Assembly (NCBI RefSeq): GCF_015706575.1
Contig: NW_024037064.1
Span: forward strand, 15,353,606 to 15,417,605
DNA from: Patiria miniata
Lineage: Eukaryota; Echinodermata; Asteroidea; Valvatida; Asterinidae
Direction: 5' to 3'
DNA length: 64,000 bases
Shown here: piece after piece, positions 1-10,908 of the stretch
How positions within the stretch are numbered: the first letter of the stretch is position 1
How the letters are laid out: every line of letters starts with the position of its first letter
Notes under the pieces: generated by a model
Database searches by the model: none
Seen by the model: the letters and a program-made list of their open reading frames with translations, nothing else
Told to the model about the DNA's origin: nothing
Made by a program: the position numbers and the translations under genes

Positions 1-1434
1 ACTGGATTGTTTTCTTAAACGGTCACCGGTGGGCAGCACGTTGTGCACTGTCTTGAAATTTAGTGAAATCTGTTTGTTCGTCAATTTGGTGCACAACATG
101 CGTTTCCAAATGGTGGCCCATGGGTTCAGAAAAAGGGTTCAGAAACAAAACCATTGCAATTAACTCTGCTGTGGATGTCAGTATAAAGAATATCAACCCA
201 TTTGCAAAAATTGTCTCCGAAGCCAAAGTGCCCAAGCACTTGCCTCAAATAACCCCAGCTGACCCTATCGAACGCTTTTTGTTGGTCAAGAGACACGAAC
301 ACCGCGCCCATGTTTTTCTGGTCGACGTAATCCTGAACGTTACGTAACAGGTGCGCATTGTCCGAGATGCTTCTCCCCGCTACCGAGCAAGTTTGATCTA
401 AATCGACAATGAAATGTAGGACTTTGCGTAATCTGGTAGCGAGGATTTTGGACAAGATCTTGTAATCCACATTCAACAATGATATGGGCCGCCAGTTAGT
501 CAACTCTTCTCTACTCCCCTTGTTTTTGTAAAGCAAAGAAATGATTCCCTCCCGCTGTGAACACTCCAATTTCCCTTCCCCGAAAGAAAAATTCATAACG
601 TCGCACAAGGTTTGACCCACATCATTGTTGAATGAACGGTAGAATTCGGCGGGCAGTCCGTCCGAACCGGGGGACTTTCCCGCCGACATCTCAGACAATG
701 CACACTGTACTTCGAACAGGGTAATTGGCCCCTCGAGCGATGATTGCTCGTCAGGGCCAAGTTTCCTGTCCACGGAGCTCAAGAGAAAGGCTATCTCGCT
801 TTGAAAACAAAATGGCCGCACCACAACTCATTCCCCATCGCTGAAATCCGATGATGACCGGCCTCTTTTTGATGATGCCATCGAAATGGTCGAGTGGTCC
901 GAGTCAATGTCCGATTCCTGCTGTTGGTTTTCCCCCTCGGCCCGAGCTCGGCCCAGGAGTCGCTGTCGCTGCCTGCCCGTGTTCTCTGGTCTGATGTGGA
1001 GACTGGCTTGGCACGGTGAGGCGAGCCGGGTTTACAGCCCGTTTTACCGGTACTGCTGGCTGGCTGTGCAGGCGGAACTGTTTTGCGGCTTGCTTTGTCG
1101 GCTGTACCCTTACGGCCGTCGGCGAGCTTACCCGGCTTTTGCTGGCTGCGTGCGTTGGGCTGGGCGGGTTGCACGGTGAGCCACACCCGCACGGTTCTCG
1201 GCGGGCTTGGTGAACTGCACACCCTGTGATGTGCCGGGTTGGCGCACCGCTACACCGGTACTTGTAGGGCCGTCCTTTGCTGGGCGCTTACACGGGTCTG
1301 GGCGACTTTCACGGTCGTTTACTCCTGCACAGTTCTCGGTGGTCTTGGCGGCCTTGGCGGATTTGGCCGGCCTTTCATCACGCTGTGGTCGGGGGGTTTT
1401 TGCTGGCTGGGCTGGCGGTGATCGTTCTTCTTGT
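1..1434 (-). mobile_element. Tx1-clade LINE remnant inserted in histone H2A
   Basis: Minus-strand non-LTR retrotransposon fragment. Frame 126-824 encodes part of a reverse transcriptase, with the motifs SPGSDGLPAEFY, WRPISLLNVDYKILSKIL and SLDQQKAFDRVSW, which match the Tx1-type ORF2 found elsewhere in the window. The stretch 824-1430 reads as a basic, Pro/Ala/Lys-rich then Ser/Asp-containing tail resembling the C-terminal part of a Tx1 ORF1. ORF1 tail and RT are therefore almost directly joined, and the endonuclease half of ORF2 is missing. The 5' side ends inside H2A codon 59. The 3' side lies beyond the left edge. It is a different and more diverged family from the LINE at 5.5-18.7 kb. I infer one insertion with internal deletion; separate events are possible. 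Confidence 0.8.
126..824 (-). pseudogene. LINE ORF2 reverse transcriptase fragment
   Basis: Open frame of about 232 codons covering the RT fingers and palm up to just before the catalytic YADD block. Visible RT blocks are SPGSDGLPAEFYRSF, NWRPISLLNVDYKIL, TCSVAGRSISDN and LDQQKAFDRVSW (block A aspartate present). It lines up with residues roughly 425-650 of the intact ORF2 at 13.6-16.9 kb. The N-terminal AP endonuclease is absent and the catalytic YADD region is not in this frame, so the fragment cannot be active as seen. Confidence 0.8.
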
Positions 1435-1608
1435 AAGGTACTCCATCACTGCCGCAAGGTAGACCGGTGCACCGGCACCGACACGCTGGGCGTAGTTGCC
1501 CTTACGCAGAAATCTGTGAACACGACCCACGGGGAACTGGAGTCCCGCCCTGGAGGACCTGCTCTTGGCCTTGCTTCTTGCTTTGCCGCTCTTTCCTCGC
1601 CCAGTCAT
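1378..1608 (-). pseudogene. Histone H2A, truncated after codon 59
   Basis: The start at 1608 gives [20 protein letters not shown], followed by a normal histone-fold start ([32 protein letters not shown]). At about 1431-1434 the reading leaves H2A and runs into LINE sequence, adding about 18 unrelated residues before a stop at 1378. The rest of the histone fold (the ARDNKK and LNKLL regions), the docking domain and the 3' stem-loop are not seen; they may lie left of the window beyond the LINE. An H2A cut inside helix 2 should not form a dimer with H2B. The promoter still looks normal, so the break is probably recent. Confidence 0.88.
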
Positions 1609-1690
1609 CTTGACAGTATAGTGACAGAAGATGAATGTACTCTGCAGTAAAGGTGGTGTGTGAATGAACCCACTTGGAAAACACGACACT

Positions 1691-1740
1691 AGTTATAGCG
1701 TTCTGGTGGATTGGCTGAAGCGTGCCAAGTAGCCAATCAC
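1691..1740 (-). promoter_or_regulatory. H2A promoter: TATA box and two CCAAT boxes
   Basis: Read on the minus strand, CTATAACT (1691-1698) lies about 85 bp before the H2A ATG. GCCAATCC (near 1709-1716) and GATTGGCT (near 1732-1739) lie upstream. Paired CCAAT boxes above a TATA box are typical of replication-dependent histone promoters. Confidence 0.6.
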
Positions 1741-2327
1741 GCGACACGGGCGTGCCCGTCGCACGGTTGGGTGCACCGCATCCATTTTGGACGCGGGGGA
1801 CGAGGGAACAAAAAATTACAACTGTGTCATCGTCGTTCAAAGTAATGGAATCACTAGATAAAACACAGAAACATGCAACATTCTTACCTCCATTTTAAGA
1901 CGTTTTATTGTTATTCCGCCGAAGAAGTCCCATGATCTTTCGACCAGCCTCCGCACAATGGCAGTGATTCGTTGCTCTCACGCGGCGGTTAAAACTGGCC
2001 TCGGTTTCTTACTAGATATTTGTAACATCCCACGCGACGTTAATTTATTTTTTAATAGTAACCCACTCAACAAAATGCAAGCACTCGTCCGGAGATTGAA
2101 AGAAATGACCAATTGACAAAGGCTGTGGCATAAATTAAATTATGTGTTTACGACGACGACAAGACTCAGGGATTAACTTTAATCGCATTACCTCCCCTCG
2201 CCTCACGAAGGGTAAAAGAATATTAAAAAAAAAAGAGAGAGAGTGAAAGGGACACAACAGAATAAAAAAAAAGGTTAGTTTTAAAAACTAAGAAATGGGC
2301 TGATCGGGCGAACTGAGCTGACTGGCA
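1741..2327. other. H2A-H2B spacer, no gene seen
   Basis: AT-rich spacer between the H2A promoter and the H2B 3' end, with an A-rich tract near 2223-2240 and 2264-2274. I see no coding frame, histone H1 or RNA gene here. Confidence 0.6.
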
Positions 2328-2366
2328 AATCTCTTTTTGGAAACTGTGTTGGCTCTGAAAAGAGCC
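2328..2366 (-). terminator. H2B histone 3' stem-loop and U7-type element
   Basis: On the minus strand GGCTCTTTTCAGAGCC (2366-2351) is the canonical replication-dependent histone mRNA stem-loop, bound by SLBP. It is followed by AAAAAGAGATT (2338-2328), a purine-rich histone downstream element that pairs with U7 snRNA. The stem-loop starts about 27 bases after the H2B stop codon. Confidence 0.93.
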
Positions 2367-2392
2367 GTTTGGTTTTGAAGCCTTCAAAATTT

Positions 2393-2761
2393 CTATTTTG
2401 AAGTCGTGTACTTGGTGACGGCCTTGGTGCCTTCGCTGACTGCATGCTTAGCAAGCTCCCCGGGAAGAAGTAGGCGTACTGCTGTCTGCACTTCACGGCT
2501 TGTGATGGTGGACTTCTTGTTGTAGAGAGCGAGGCGAGAAGATTCGCTGGCGATGCGCTCAAACACGTCGTTGACAAAGCTGTTCATGATGCTCATTGCC
2601 TTGCTCGAGATTCCGGTGTCGGGGTGCACCTGTTTCATCACTTTGTAGATGTAGATGCCGTAGCTCTCCTTGCGACGCCGGTGCCTCTTTTTGTTTGCGC
2701 TAACCGGACCCTTAGTATTTCCGGCCTTCTTCTGACCTTTTCCGCTAACTTTGGGAGCCAT
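2393..2761 (-). CDS. Histone H2B
   Basis: Complete 122-codon core histone H2B, partner of H2A in the nucleosome. A basic N-terminal tail ([18 protein letters not shown], then a [10 protein letters not shown] basic stretch) leads into the histone fold ([55 protein letters not shown]) and the C-terminal helix ending [22 protein letters not shown] and the TTSK end are of the sea-urchin type. There are no introns, and a canonical stem-loop follows. A TATA-like box lies about 65-70 bp before the ATG. The frame is intact, unlike its neighbours H2A and H3, so it may still be expressed. Confidence 0.97.
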   Translation of the reverse strand: MAPKVSGKGQKKAGNTKGPVSANKKRHRRRKESYGIYIYKVMKQVHPDTGISSKAMSIMNSFVNDVFERIASESSRLALYNKKSTITSREVQTAVRLLLPGELAKHAVSEGTKAVTKYTTSK

Positions 2762-2824
2762 TTTGGAGGACTTGGAATGTATCGGATCGTGAGATCGAAT
2801 GAAAGACCAGCACGTCTTGGCCGG

Positions 2825-2833
2825 CTTTTATTG
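2825..2833 (-). promoter_or_regulatory. H2B TATA box
   Basis: CAATAAAAG on the minus strand, about 65-70 bp before the H2B start codon, the same distance as in H4. Confidence 0.5.
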
Positions 2834-3404
2834 TGCACAGCTTGGATTCTGACCACCCATGCATCGTCCACTTTCCCGCCAGTGACCGCTTACCCATGCG
2901 TGAAGAAAGCGGTATGCGTGCATAGTTATACAATGCACGCACGGCACGACCCCCCCCCCCCCCCGGCAAGGGTATTTTTAGCCTTTTTCTCAGACTGACA
3001 CGTGTATAAGTGTCCTTCTTAAATATTATTGTCTACTGAATTTCTGGGAAATAATAAAGTCATCTCCAGCGGAGGGCGAATTAATATGTCGTAGTGCACC
3101 AATACTTCTTTAAATGTTGTTTCCCCCTTATGCACCATCCATTTATAATGAATCATACAATGTAACGCAAAACCGACGAAAATAAGAGAACGAGTACCTG
3201 TAATTGTCAAAACAGATAGGAAATATATATCATTATTACCATGCCCATAACAATTCAATTTTGCCTGGAACACGTTTCGGATGAGGCATACGTATAGAAC
3301 CCAAAAAGTGGAATGTATTTGGACAGAATATCAACAATAATAATTCGGAAAAAAATCAACGGCCCTTTATTCTTTATTTGAAGGAAAACTCAGGGATTGG
3401 ACTT
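2834..3404. other. H2B-H3 spacer, no gene seen
   Basis: Non-coding spacer with a poly-C run at about 2950-2964. Short open frames here have no recognisable content. Confidence 0.6.
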
Positions 3405-3442
3405 AATCTCTCTTTGAAGAAGTAGTGGCTCTGAAAAGAGCC
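3405..3442 (-). terminator. H3 histone 3' stem-loop and U7-type element
   Basis: Minus-strand GGCTCTTTTCAGAGCC (3442-3427) followed by AAAGAGAGATT (3414-3405). The stem is identical to those after H2B and H4. Its survival behind a frame-shifted H3 suggests the coding change is young or is a sequence error. Confidence 0.92.
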
Positions 3443-3476
3443 GTTAGTTTTATTTCTTTTTGCGCACACAACGTGC

Positions 3477-4512
<1,036 letters not shown>

Positions 4513-4551
4513 AATCTCTTTTTTGAAATAGTGGTGGCTCTGAAAAGAGCC
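4513..4551 (-). terminator. H4 histone 3' stem-loop and U7-type element
   Basis: Minus-strand GGCTCTTTTCAGAGCC (4551-4536), then CAAAAAAGAGATT (4525-4513), the U7-pairing element. Confidence 0.93.
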
Positions 4552-4578
4552 GTTCGGTTTGATTTTTGGATATGGTGT

Positions 4579-4902
<324 letters not shown>

Positions 4903-4949
4903 TCAGTCGGTTGTAGATGATTCAATGGCCATCCCAGCCCCGGCGAGGC

Positions 4950-5024
4950 AACTTATAGGACATGCGCGGACGCGATATGAGCATGCGAAGCCATCAACTG
5001 TTACGGCGCCCTCTGGCGACCAAT
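4950..5024 (-). promoter_or_regulatory. H4 promoter: TATA box and CCAAT box
   Basis: CCTATAAGT on the minus strand (about 4951-4959) lies about 65 bp before the ATG. A CCAAT/ATTGG pentamer lies at 5020-5024. Confidence 0.55.
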
Positions 5025-5398
5025 CGTGGCAGGAGCACTCATCCTGGGAAACAAACAAATCAGAAGCAAAACAAGGGGGAAAAGGGATAACAAATAAGAA
5101 AAGGAAGAAGATGCCTAGAAACATATTGCAACGAGACTCAAACAATACATTTATAACCAGACACAGAGGGGTCGTGGCCAAGCCTTTTTTTTTTTTTTTT
5201 TTTTTTTTTTACACCTTGAACGGAAATCAATGGAAACGCCAACATCATAATTTAACAAGACTTTACACACTTACTAATATTTACCGTAATTCAATGTGAA
5301 AGCCCTGTCACCAAAACGTCAAAAGAAAACGAACCTTTAACGACGGGGCACCGTAGTCAGAACCTGTTTTTGTATTAATTGATGTTCCCCGAAGGGAG
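5025..5398. other. Spacer between the histone cluster and the U2-like gene
   Basis: No gene seen. A run of about 24 T lies at 5186-5210, perhaps the tail of an old retroposed sequence. Confidence 0.5.
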
Positions 5399-5553
5399 TG
5401 GGCCGAATCCCGGATGTACTGCTATACCGGGCCAACCCGTGGCCGGGACGAGGCAAGCCTCTATTCCACGGCCCAAATCCAAAAATCAGTTTAATATACT
5501 GGCTGTTCAATGAACAGCGTTTCAGATATTAAGCTGAAAAGAACAGATACTAA
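5399..5553 (-). ncRNA. U2 snRNA-like sequence, nt ~34 to 3' end; 5' end replaced by LINE
   Basis: Read on the minus strand, the sequence begins TAGTATCTGTTCTT, as U2 nucleotide 34 onward does, and runs 155 nt, exactly the length from U2 nt 34 to 188. Stem IIa is TTTCAG/CTGAAA (5520-5539), stem IIb GCTGTTC-ATT-GAACAGC (5502-5518), the Sm site GATTTTTGG (5487-5479), the stem III part GAGGC/GCCTC, and stem IV CCCGG...CCGGG around TATAGCAGTACAT. Many paired positions differ from vertebrate U2 on both sides of the stem, so pairing is kept. The first 33 nt (U6-pairing and most of the branch-site region) are absent; in their place stands the A-rich 3' end of the LINE. As it stands it cannot act as a normal U2. 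Confidence 0.8.
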
Positions 5554-5569
5554 TTTTTTGGTTTCGGGA

Positions 5570-6114
5570 TCCTCCTAAAGAAGATCCCAGGATAGGGTAG
5601 TCACACTACACCTTAGTAAGTGAGGCTACGAGCCTCCCTACCCTTTTACCTACTATCAAGAACAAACAGACACTTGACAAAGACAAGACATGCAGTCTGT
5701 GTAGCCACGCTACCCACGCATTACCATGGTAGGGTACGACCCTAACTGACTGGCAGGAAAATATACAAACAGAAAACTATACCATGAAACTTCCGGACTC
5801 AACAACGCTCATGCGAGCAAACATACAATAAAAAGGACCTAAAGGGTCCTAACCAACAGAGCGAAAACGCTCACAGGTCCGACCTAAGGAACCGGAACGG
5901 TCCTTAAACAACAAAAGCCAGCAAAAAGCCAAGCTTAGTAAAAAAAGGCCTAAGGGGCCCCAAAACCAGGAGCAAAGAAACTCCCACAAAAAGGGGACCT
6001 AAAGGGTCCCAAAATACAAGGAGCAAAAGGCTCCCACAAAAAAGGACCTAAGGGGCCCGAGATAAACAAGGAGCGAAAGTCCTAAGGCTCTAATAGTGCA
6101 AAAAAAAAACAAAA
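5570..6114 (-). repeat. LINE 3' UTR with an array of short hairpins
   Basis: Between the ORF2 stop (6115-6117) and the U2 junction lies a region packed with small inverted repeats. Examples are GGACC-TAAAG-GGTCC (5835-5849), GAGCG-AAAA-CGCTC (5859-5872), then several GGACCTAAAGGGTCC-like and GGAGCAAAAGGCTCC-like units to about 6085, each with a 4-5 nt loop and A-rich linkers. The units repeat with variation, so several changes preserve pairing. The role is unknown; a structured 3' UTR recognised by the LINE reverse transcriptase is a reasonable inference. Confidence 0.7.
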
Positions 6115-6293
6115 TCACAACCTAAAGACAAGTTGGTCGTCTCTGATGAAACATACCGCTCCCCGCACGCACCAGATGGTGCGGAACTTGGCCCGGTCCA
6201 GCCGGACGAAGTCTAAGCGAATGCGGTTCTTGACCGCAGCCTTGACACGGTGAAGCACGTGGTCGGCATCCGGCCGTGAGCCATCATACAATA
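6115..6293 (-). CDS. LINE ORF2 C-terminal piece, beyond the Harbinger insertion
   Basis: The minus-strand frame from the insertion point reads YDGSRPDADHVLHRVKAAVK, then about 38 more residues ending DDQLVFRL and a TGA stop at 6117-6115. It is the natural C-terminus of the ORF2 whose main part lies at 13,643-16,921. After removing the transposon and one TA the join reads ...CETILYDGS and the whole ORF2 is 3,456 bp (1,152 codons including the stop) with no stop inside. Confidence 0.85.
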
Positions 6294-6333
6294 GGGAGCT
6301 TTCGTTTTACACGACGGATGGCTCTACGACGGT
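6294..6333 (+). repeat. Harbinger left terminal inverted repeat
   Basis: Forty bases identical to the complement of 13603-13642. The ends begin GGGAGCTTTCG. The next bases (taaaact vs tgaaaat) diverge. Confidence 0.95.
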
Positions 6334-6524
6334 AAAACTTATGACCATGACGCGTCCCGTGTACTAAGTTTCCGTTCTGTGGACAATTCTTTTCGATTTT
6401 AACGACGAACTTGTAATTGATCACATGACCAAACGAGTTCGGTATTCAGACTGCGCATGTGCAAGATTTACTGGGTCGCAGGTCATTCTGGATAAACATC
6501 TTTCGTTGCGGCGCACGTCGACCG

Positions 6525-8742
6525 ATGGCGAATCTCCACCGAGTCAGAGAAGCATTAGTTGGTAGTTATTGTTTAAATATCATCAATGAAGTGGAATTTA
6601 TGCTGCTGTATGACATCAACAAGCCCACCAATCCTGACTTTAAATACTTTGATTATGAAGCGTTTGATTTGGACAACTTTAACGACGATGAATGCATCTC
6701 ATATTTCAGGTAGGCAGTCTAGCAGTGCAGTATGCACAGGCACTAGCCATATGGGGAGATAGGTCTGGGGTCCAAGAATTATTGAAATTGGGCTGATTTT
6801 CACTTGATAATCATCATGATGGTAGATTACTGACCTGGTTTCCTAGCCCCCAAAACTGAATTCTGCTTGAATGTCCAAATATGGCTGCCGTCATGAATAT
6901 GTCTGTATGTGTACGGATATGTGTGTACACATCTGGGTATGGTGTATGCATTTGCCCTGTAGACACCGGTACAGAATTCACTTTTTGCGGGATAGTAACT
7001 AGGCCTAGGCCTAACTCAGTATCCACCATGCATGGCGATTATCCAGTGATCAGCCTATTCAACAAGTCTTGAACCCTAGACCTTTTCCCCCATTTTATGT
7101 CGTGTGGCTGTAACTACGGAGGTAGTCCAGTAATTCAGCCACATTTATGAGGCTATGCACTATGTTACTCATTGTATTAAAACTGCTAGTTAATGTTATT
7201 GTTATGTAGCAGTAGCAGAAGAGTAGCAGTTTTATTACATCATCACAGTTCAAGGTCATGATTGATTAATTTTGTAAACTGACAAATATAATTTATAAAT
7301 TACAGTTCACAAGGTCCTGGATTTTTGGGCCTATCGGGGGGGGGGGGGGTTGGAAGTGGAGAGAGGAAGTGAAAATCAAATCCAAACAAAATGATACTTG
7401 TTATTTCAAACTAAAAAGTGTGCGTACACGTAGGTAAATGCCACAGTTAGCCCCATACTGGGGAGTGGGGCCTATACTAGACTGGACTGCTTGCTTGCGT
7501 ACCCTGGGCCCCACGTCACAGCCATGTTTTGTAAGAAGAGAGTCCAGTTGGCCTTTTTTATGTGAAAATGCATTATTTCGGACCTATAGGCTAATCCATG
7601 ACTCTTGCGTGATCACTGGAGCCAGAAAATGACAGAGTGTGTAATGTGCAATGTAGAAATTATTTGTATGTGATTTTTTTACGTCAATGAAAGATGTATT
7701 TTCACATCCATCTTTTGACAAACTTAGCCATTTTTAGTTTAAACGGTTTCTAGGCCAGCGACAGATTATTTTGTAATACATGTACATTTACAACCCTTGG
7801 GCCAAATCAACATAGATTGTTTTTGCTTTCTATCTCTTTCTCAGATTCCTGAAGAACGATTTGTTTCGACTGAAGAATGCGCTTCACGTCCCCAACAGAA
7901 TTAGATGTGCCAATGGTACTCGGGTTGATGGAATGGAAGCACTATGCATAACCTTGTCAAGATTTGCCTATCCTTGCAGATATGGAGATATGGTCAAAGA
8001 CTTTGGCAGATCTGTACCCCAGCTGTGCCTCGTCACAAACTTTATGACAGACCATTTGTACGGCTTGTTCAACCATCATTTCCAGACTCTCAATCAACAG
8101 TGGCTTAGTCCAAGGCATCTGGAAGAGTATGCTAGAGCAGTTAGTGATAAGGGTGCAGCCCTCACAAATTGCTGGGGATTTGTAGATGGTACAGTCCGCC
8201 CCATATGCCGCCCGACACAGAATCAGCGGGTAATGTTCAATGGACACAAAAGACTGCATGCTCTTAAGTTCCAGTCAGTTACAGCTGCTAATGGAATGAT
8301 TGCCCATTTGTTCGGCCCAATAGAGGGTCGAAGGCATGACTGCTACATGCTGAGGTTGTCTGGACTGCTGACAGAACTTGAGCAAAGGTCATATAGTCCA
8401 GCTGGTCAAGTTATGAGCATCTATGGGGATCGGGCATATCCGTTAAGAGCACACTTGCAAGCACCATTCAAAGGGAACCTCACACCTGATCAAGAGGCAT
8501 ACAACAAGTCCATGTCAAGTGTCCGTATAACTGTAGAGTGGCTTTTTGGAGATATTGTCAACTTTTTTAAATTTGTAGACTTTAAGAAGTCCCAGAAAGT
8601 ATGCCTGTCAGCTTGTGGCAAGATCTACGCTGTTTGTGGACTACTGACTAATGCCCATACTTGTTTGTATGGTAACACCACCTCAAGATTTTTTGGAATG
8701 GAGCCACCAACGCTGGAGGAGTATTTGCAGGCTGTCAACTAG
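6525..8742 (+). CDS. Harbinger DDE transposase (two exons)
   Basis: Exon 1 is 6525-6709 (CAG|GTAGGC donor); exon 2 is 7845-8742 (TTTCTCAG acceptor). The spliced frame is 360 codons starting MANLHRVREAL. It cuts the element's termini and pastes it. After a helical N-terminus (CISYFRFLKNDLFRLKNAL) comes the DDE_Tnp_4-type nuclease: D176 in WGFVDGTVRP, D227 in EGRRHDCYML, E293 in ITVEWLFGD, all three catalytic acids present. The start at 6525 is preferred over the in-frame ATG at 6459, because family members begin just before this helix. It faces the Myb-like gene across an AT-rich middle. It is likely active unless the Myb partner is lost. Confidence 0.9.
6710..7844 (+). other. Transposase intron with a decayed MULE-like arm
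   Basis: Intron of 1,135 bp. The stretch at about 7099-7154 (GTGTGGCTGTAACTACGGAGG...ATTTATGAGGCTA) is a diverged copy of the right arm of the foldback element at 19,596-20,064. A poly-G run lies at 7337-7349. No other coding content is seen. Confidence 0.6.
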
Positions 8743-10908
8743 AGTATGTTTCCCGCCAACATCCTCTTCAGGGCTACATCTGAACCAAATGACCTTTTTT
8801 TCAGAGCTAAGTGCATCTTCTAGAGTGATTCTTGATCTTACCTTGGTTTAAAGGTAAAGTCCATCACTTGTAGCTGTCCAAAAAAAAAAAACCTTGTTGA
8901 CATTTGTCACACAATTGTTGGATCTTATAAACCTACATGTATACATGCACTTAGTCTATTTTTGGGGGGATCAAGTTGTAGATACTAATGCAGTACAACT
9001 AAACAGGAATTGCCATTAAAAGAGAAAATGGTGATCAAATCTGCCCTTCAAAATGACCCCGTCAGCAATGGGATAAATGTTCGAAAATAATAGGATGTTG
9101 ATACGATCACTATGGAATAGATGTTGGTCAAATTGCAGAGGCAGCTATGGTAATAACATTTATTTTGAAAAATGTTTGTTAGCTTGAATATTGGCTGTCT
9201 TTTAGCCCTCCTGAGATTCTCAACACATACAGTTACACTATCCATCACACATACTGAGAAAAAATCAAATATTCAGTTAACTTGTCGAGAATTTATTAAT
9301 GTGTTACTTTAACAAGAATTTGTTCATGTAATCTTTTTGTTTCATTAACAAAATTATTAACAGCAAAATACGTAAAACGGCTGCAAACTGCTAACTGACT
9401 GGTTGGACCTGAAATTTATTAATCACAAAATTAATGCGTCCTGACATTTTGAACTTAGCGAGTTCTTCAGAGGTTAAAATCAAACATTTTATACTTTAGC
9501 TTCTGAAGAACTTGCTGAGTTTGAAACACAAGAATGCATTCATTTTTTATCAAAACATTTATTAAATGTATTCCTTTGTTCGACTGTCAAATCCCATTAT
9601 GACCAAATATACATAGGAAATTGGCTTTTTTTTCCATTTTGTTCAACACAATAGTAACACCATTCTCTAATTATTCAGCAAATACATGTTTATAAAAGTT
9701 GGATTAAGCACTGCAATTATGTCATGTGCATGTATTTGGGGCAAAAATAAGATACAGTATACAGTCGAATACATGTACTAATAAGAAGAGCACTGTTAAT
9801 ACATCCTGCTTATAACAAGGAAAATTTAGGTCCCAAGTCTTTCTTTGTCTTTGTTTTCCAGTACTGATAATACAAGGTACATGTATCTGTTATAACAAGG
9901 TGATTTATTTGTCAAATCACAATGACCTTGAACTGTATTTCAATGTACCACCTATTCTCTGGACATTTTGGTGTAATTTTTCTTTACAAAATTTTTGTGT
10001 CAAATAAATGTATAGTGACTAATCATTACAACTGTCATTTTCTATTCAAGTGCACAGTACATGAATTGACAGATGTTCATGAAAGTACATGCTTCAAAGT
10101 ATTCAAATACCCCTAAACAAACTATCAGTGAAATTTGGCCATTTGGGATATTCAGGGCTCTACTTCTCCTAGTTATAGATGTAATATTTGACTCTATGCA
10201 AAATGTTTCGGAATTATATTTTATATATTATTGTTATATAATATGGCAATCATATTTATTATTTATTAATAATTATATTTGTTATATAAGATTTATAGTC
10301 AGCCAGAATGATACCTGAAAGGTCAAAGATGCATAAACATGTACCTGCAAATGTTACTGTAAACCCAAAGAGTGAGAAAATTATAATAAATACAGCAGTC
10401 TGGCAGAATTCTAGTGAAAGTTTTTATTTGAGAATTTTTATAGTGTACTGGTTTGATTCAAATGATTTCCAAGCCAAACAGTTAATTGTCACACTGTCAT
10501 TAAAATGGTATGACTATTCACAATATTAAACACATTTAACAATAATCAATATTCTGCAGAGAAAACAACATTTTTGTAATTTACATGTCATTGCCAGTTT
10601 ATGCGAATGCGAAAGCGTATCAAATTTTGAGGTTTCATTGTGACGTTTGACGTTTCCCTGACAAATTCACTTCATTGTGGAATTCGCGTGAAGTATGAAC
10701 TGGCCTTTAGTGTCCTCGGAACATAATATTAGTGATAAATTGCTTATATGAGTAAAGCTTCTGAACAGAAACAGTAAAACACCAACTTTAATTTTAAAAT
10801 GTTAGGTATATATCTATTTGCATATACTTGTGCTGACAGAAAGACATGTACATAGGTAAAGCTTGTAACCAAGTACAAGCACCAAGTTGGATACCCACAA
10901 CTTTCAGT
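8743..10908. other. Harbinger central spacer between converging genes
   Basis: AT-rich, no gene seen. A short hairpin lies at about 9452-9526 (GAACTTAGCGAGTTCTTCAG and its near-complement). The left border of the tandem duplication is inside, at 9865. Confidence 0.6.

Noticed and set aside
6288-6294. A 3-bp target duplication (ATA or TAT) for the Harbinger.
   Set aside because: ATA stands on one side and TAT on the other, so they are not direct repeats; only TA works, and it alone restores the LINE frame.
9420-9530. Small hairpin in the Harbinger spacer as a terminator or RNA gene.
   Set aside because: An isolated imperfect stem with no other support.
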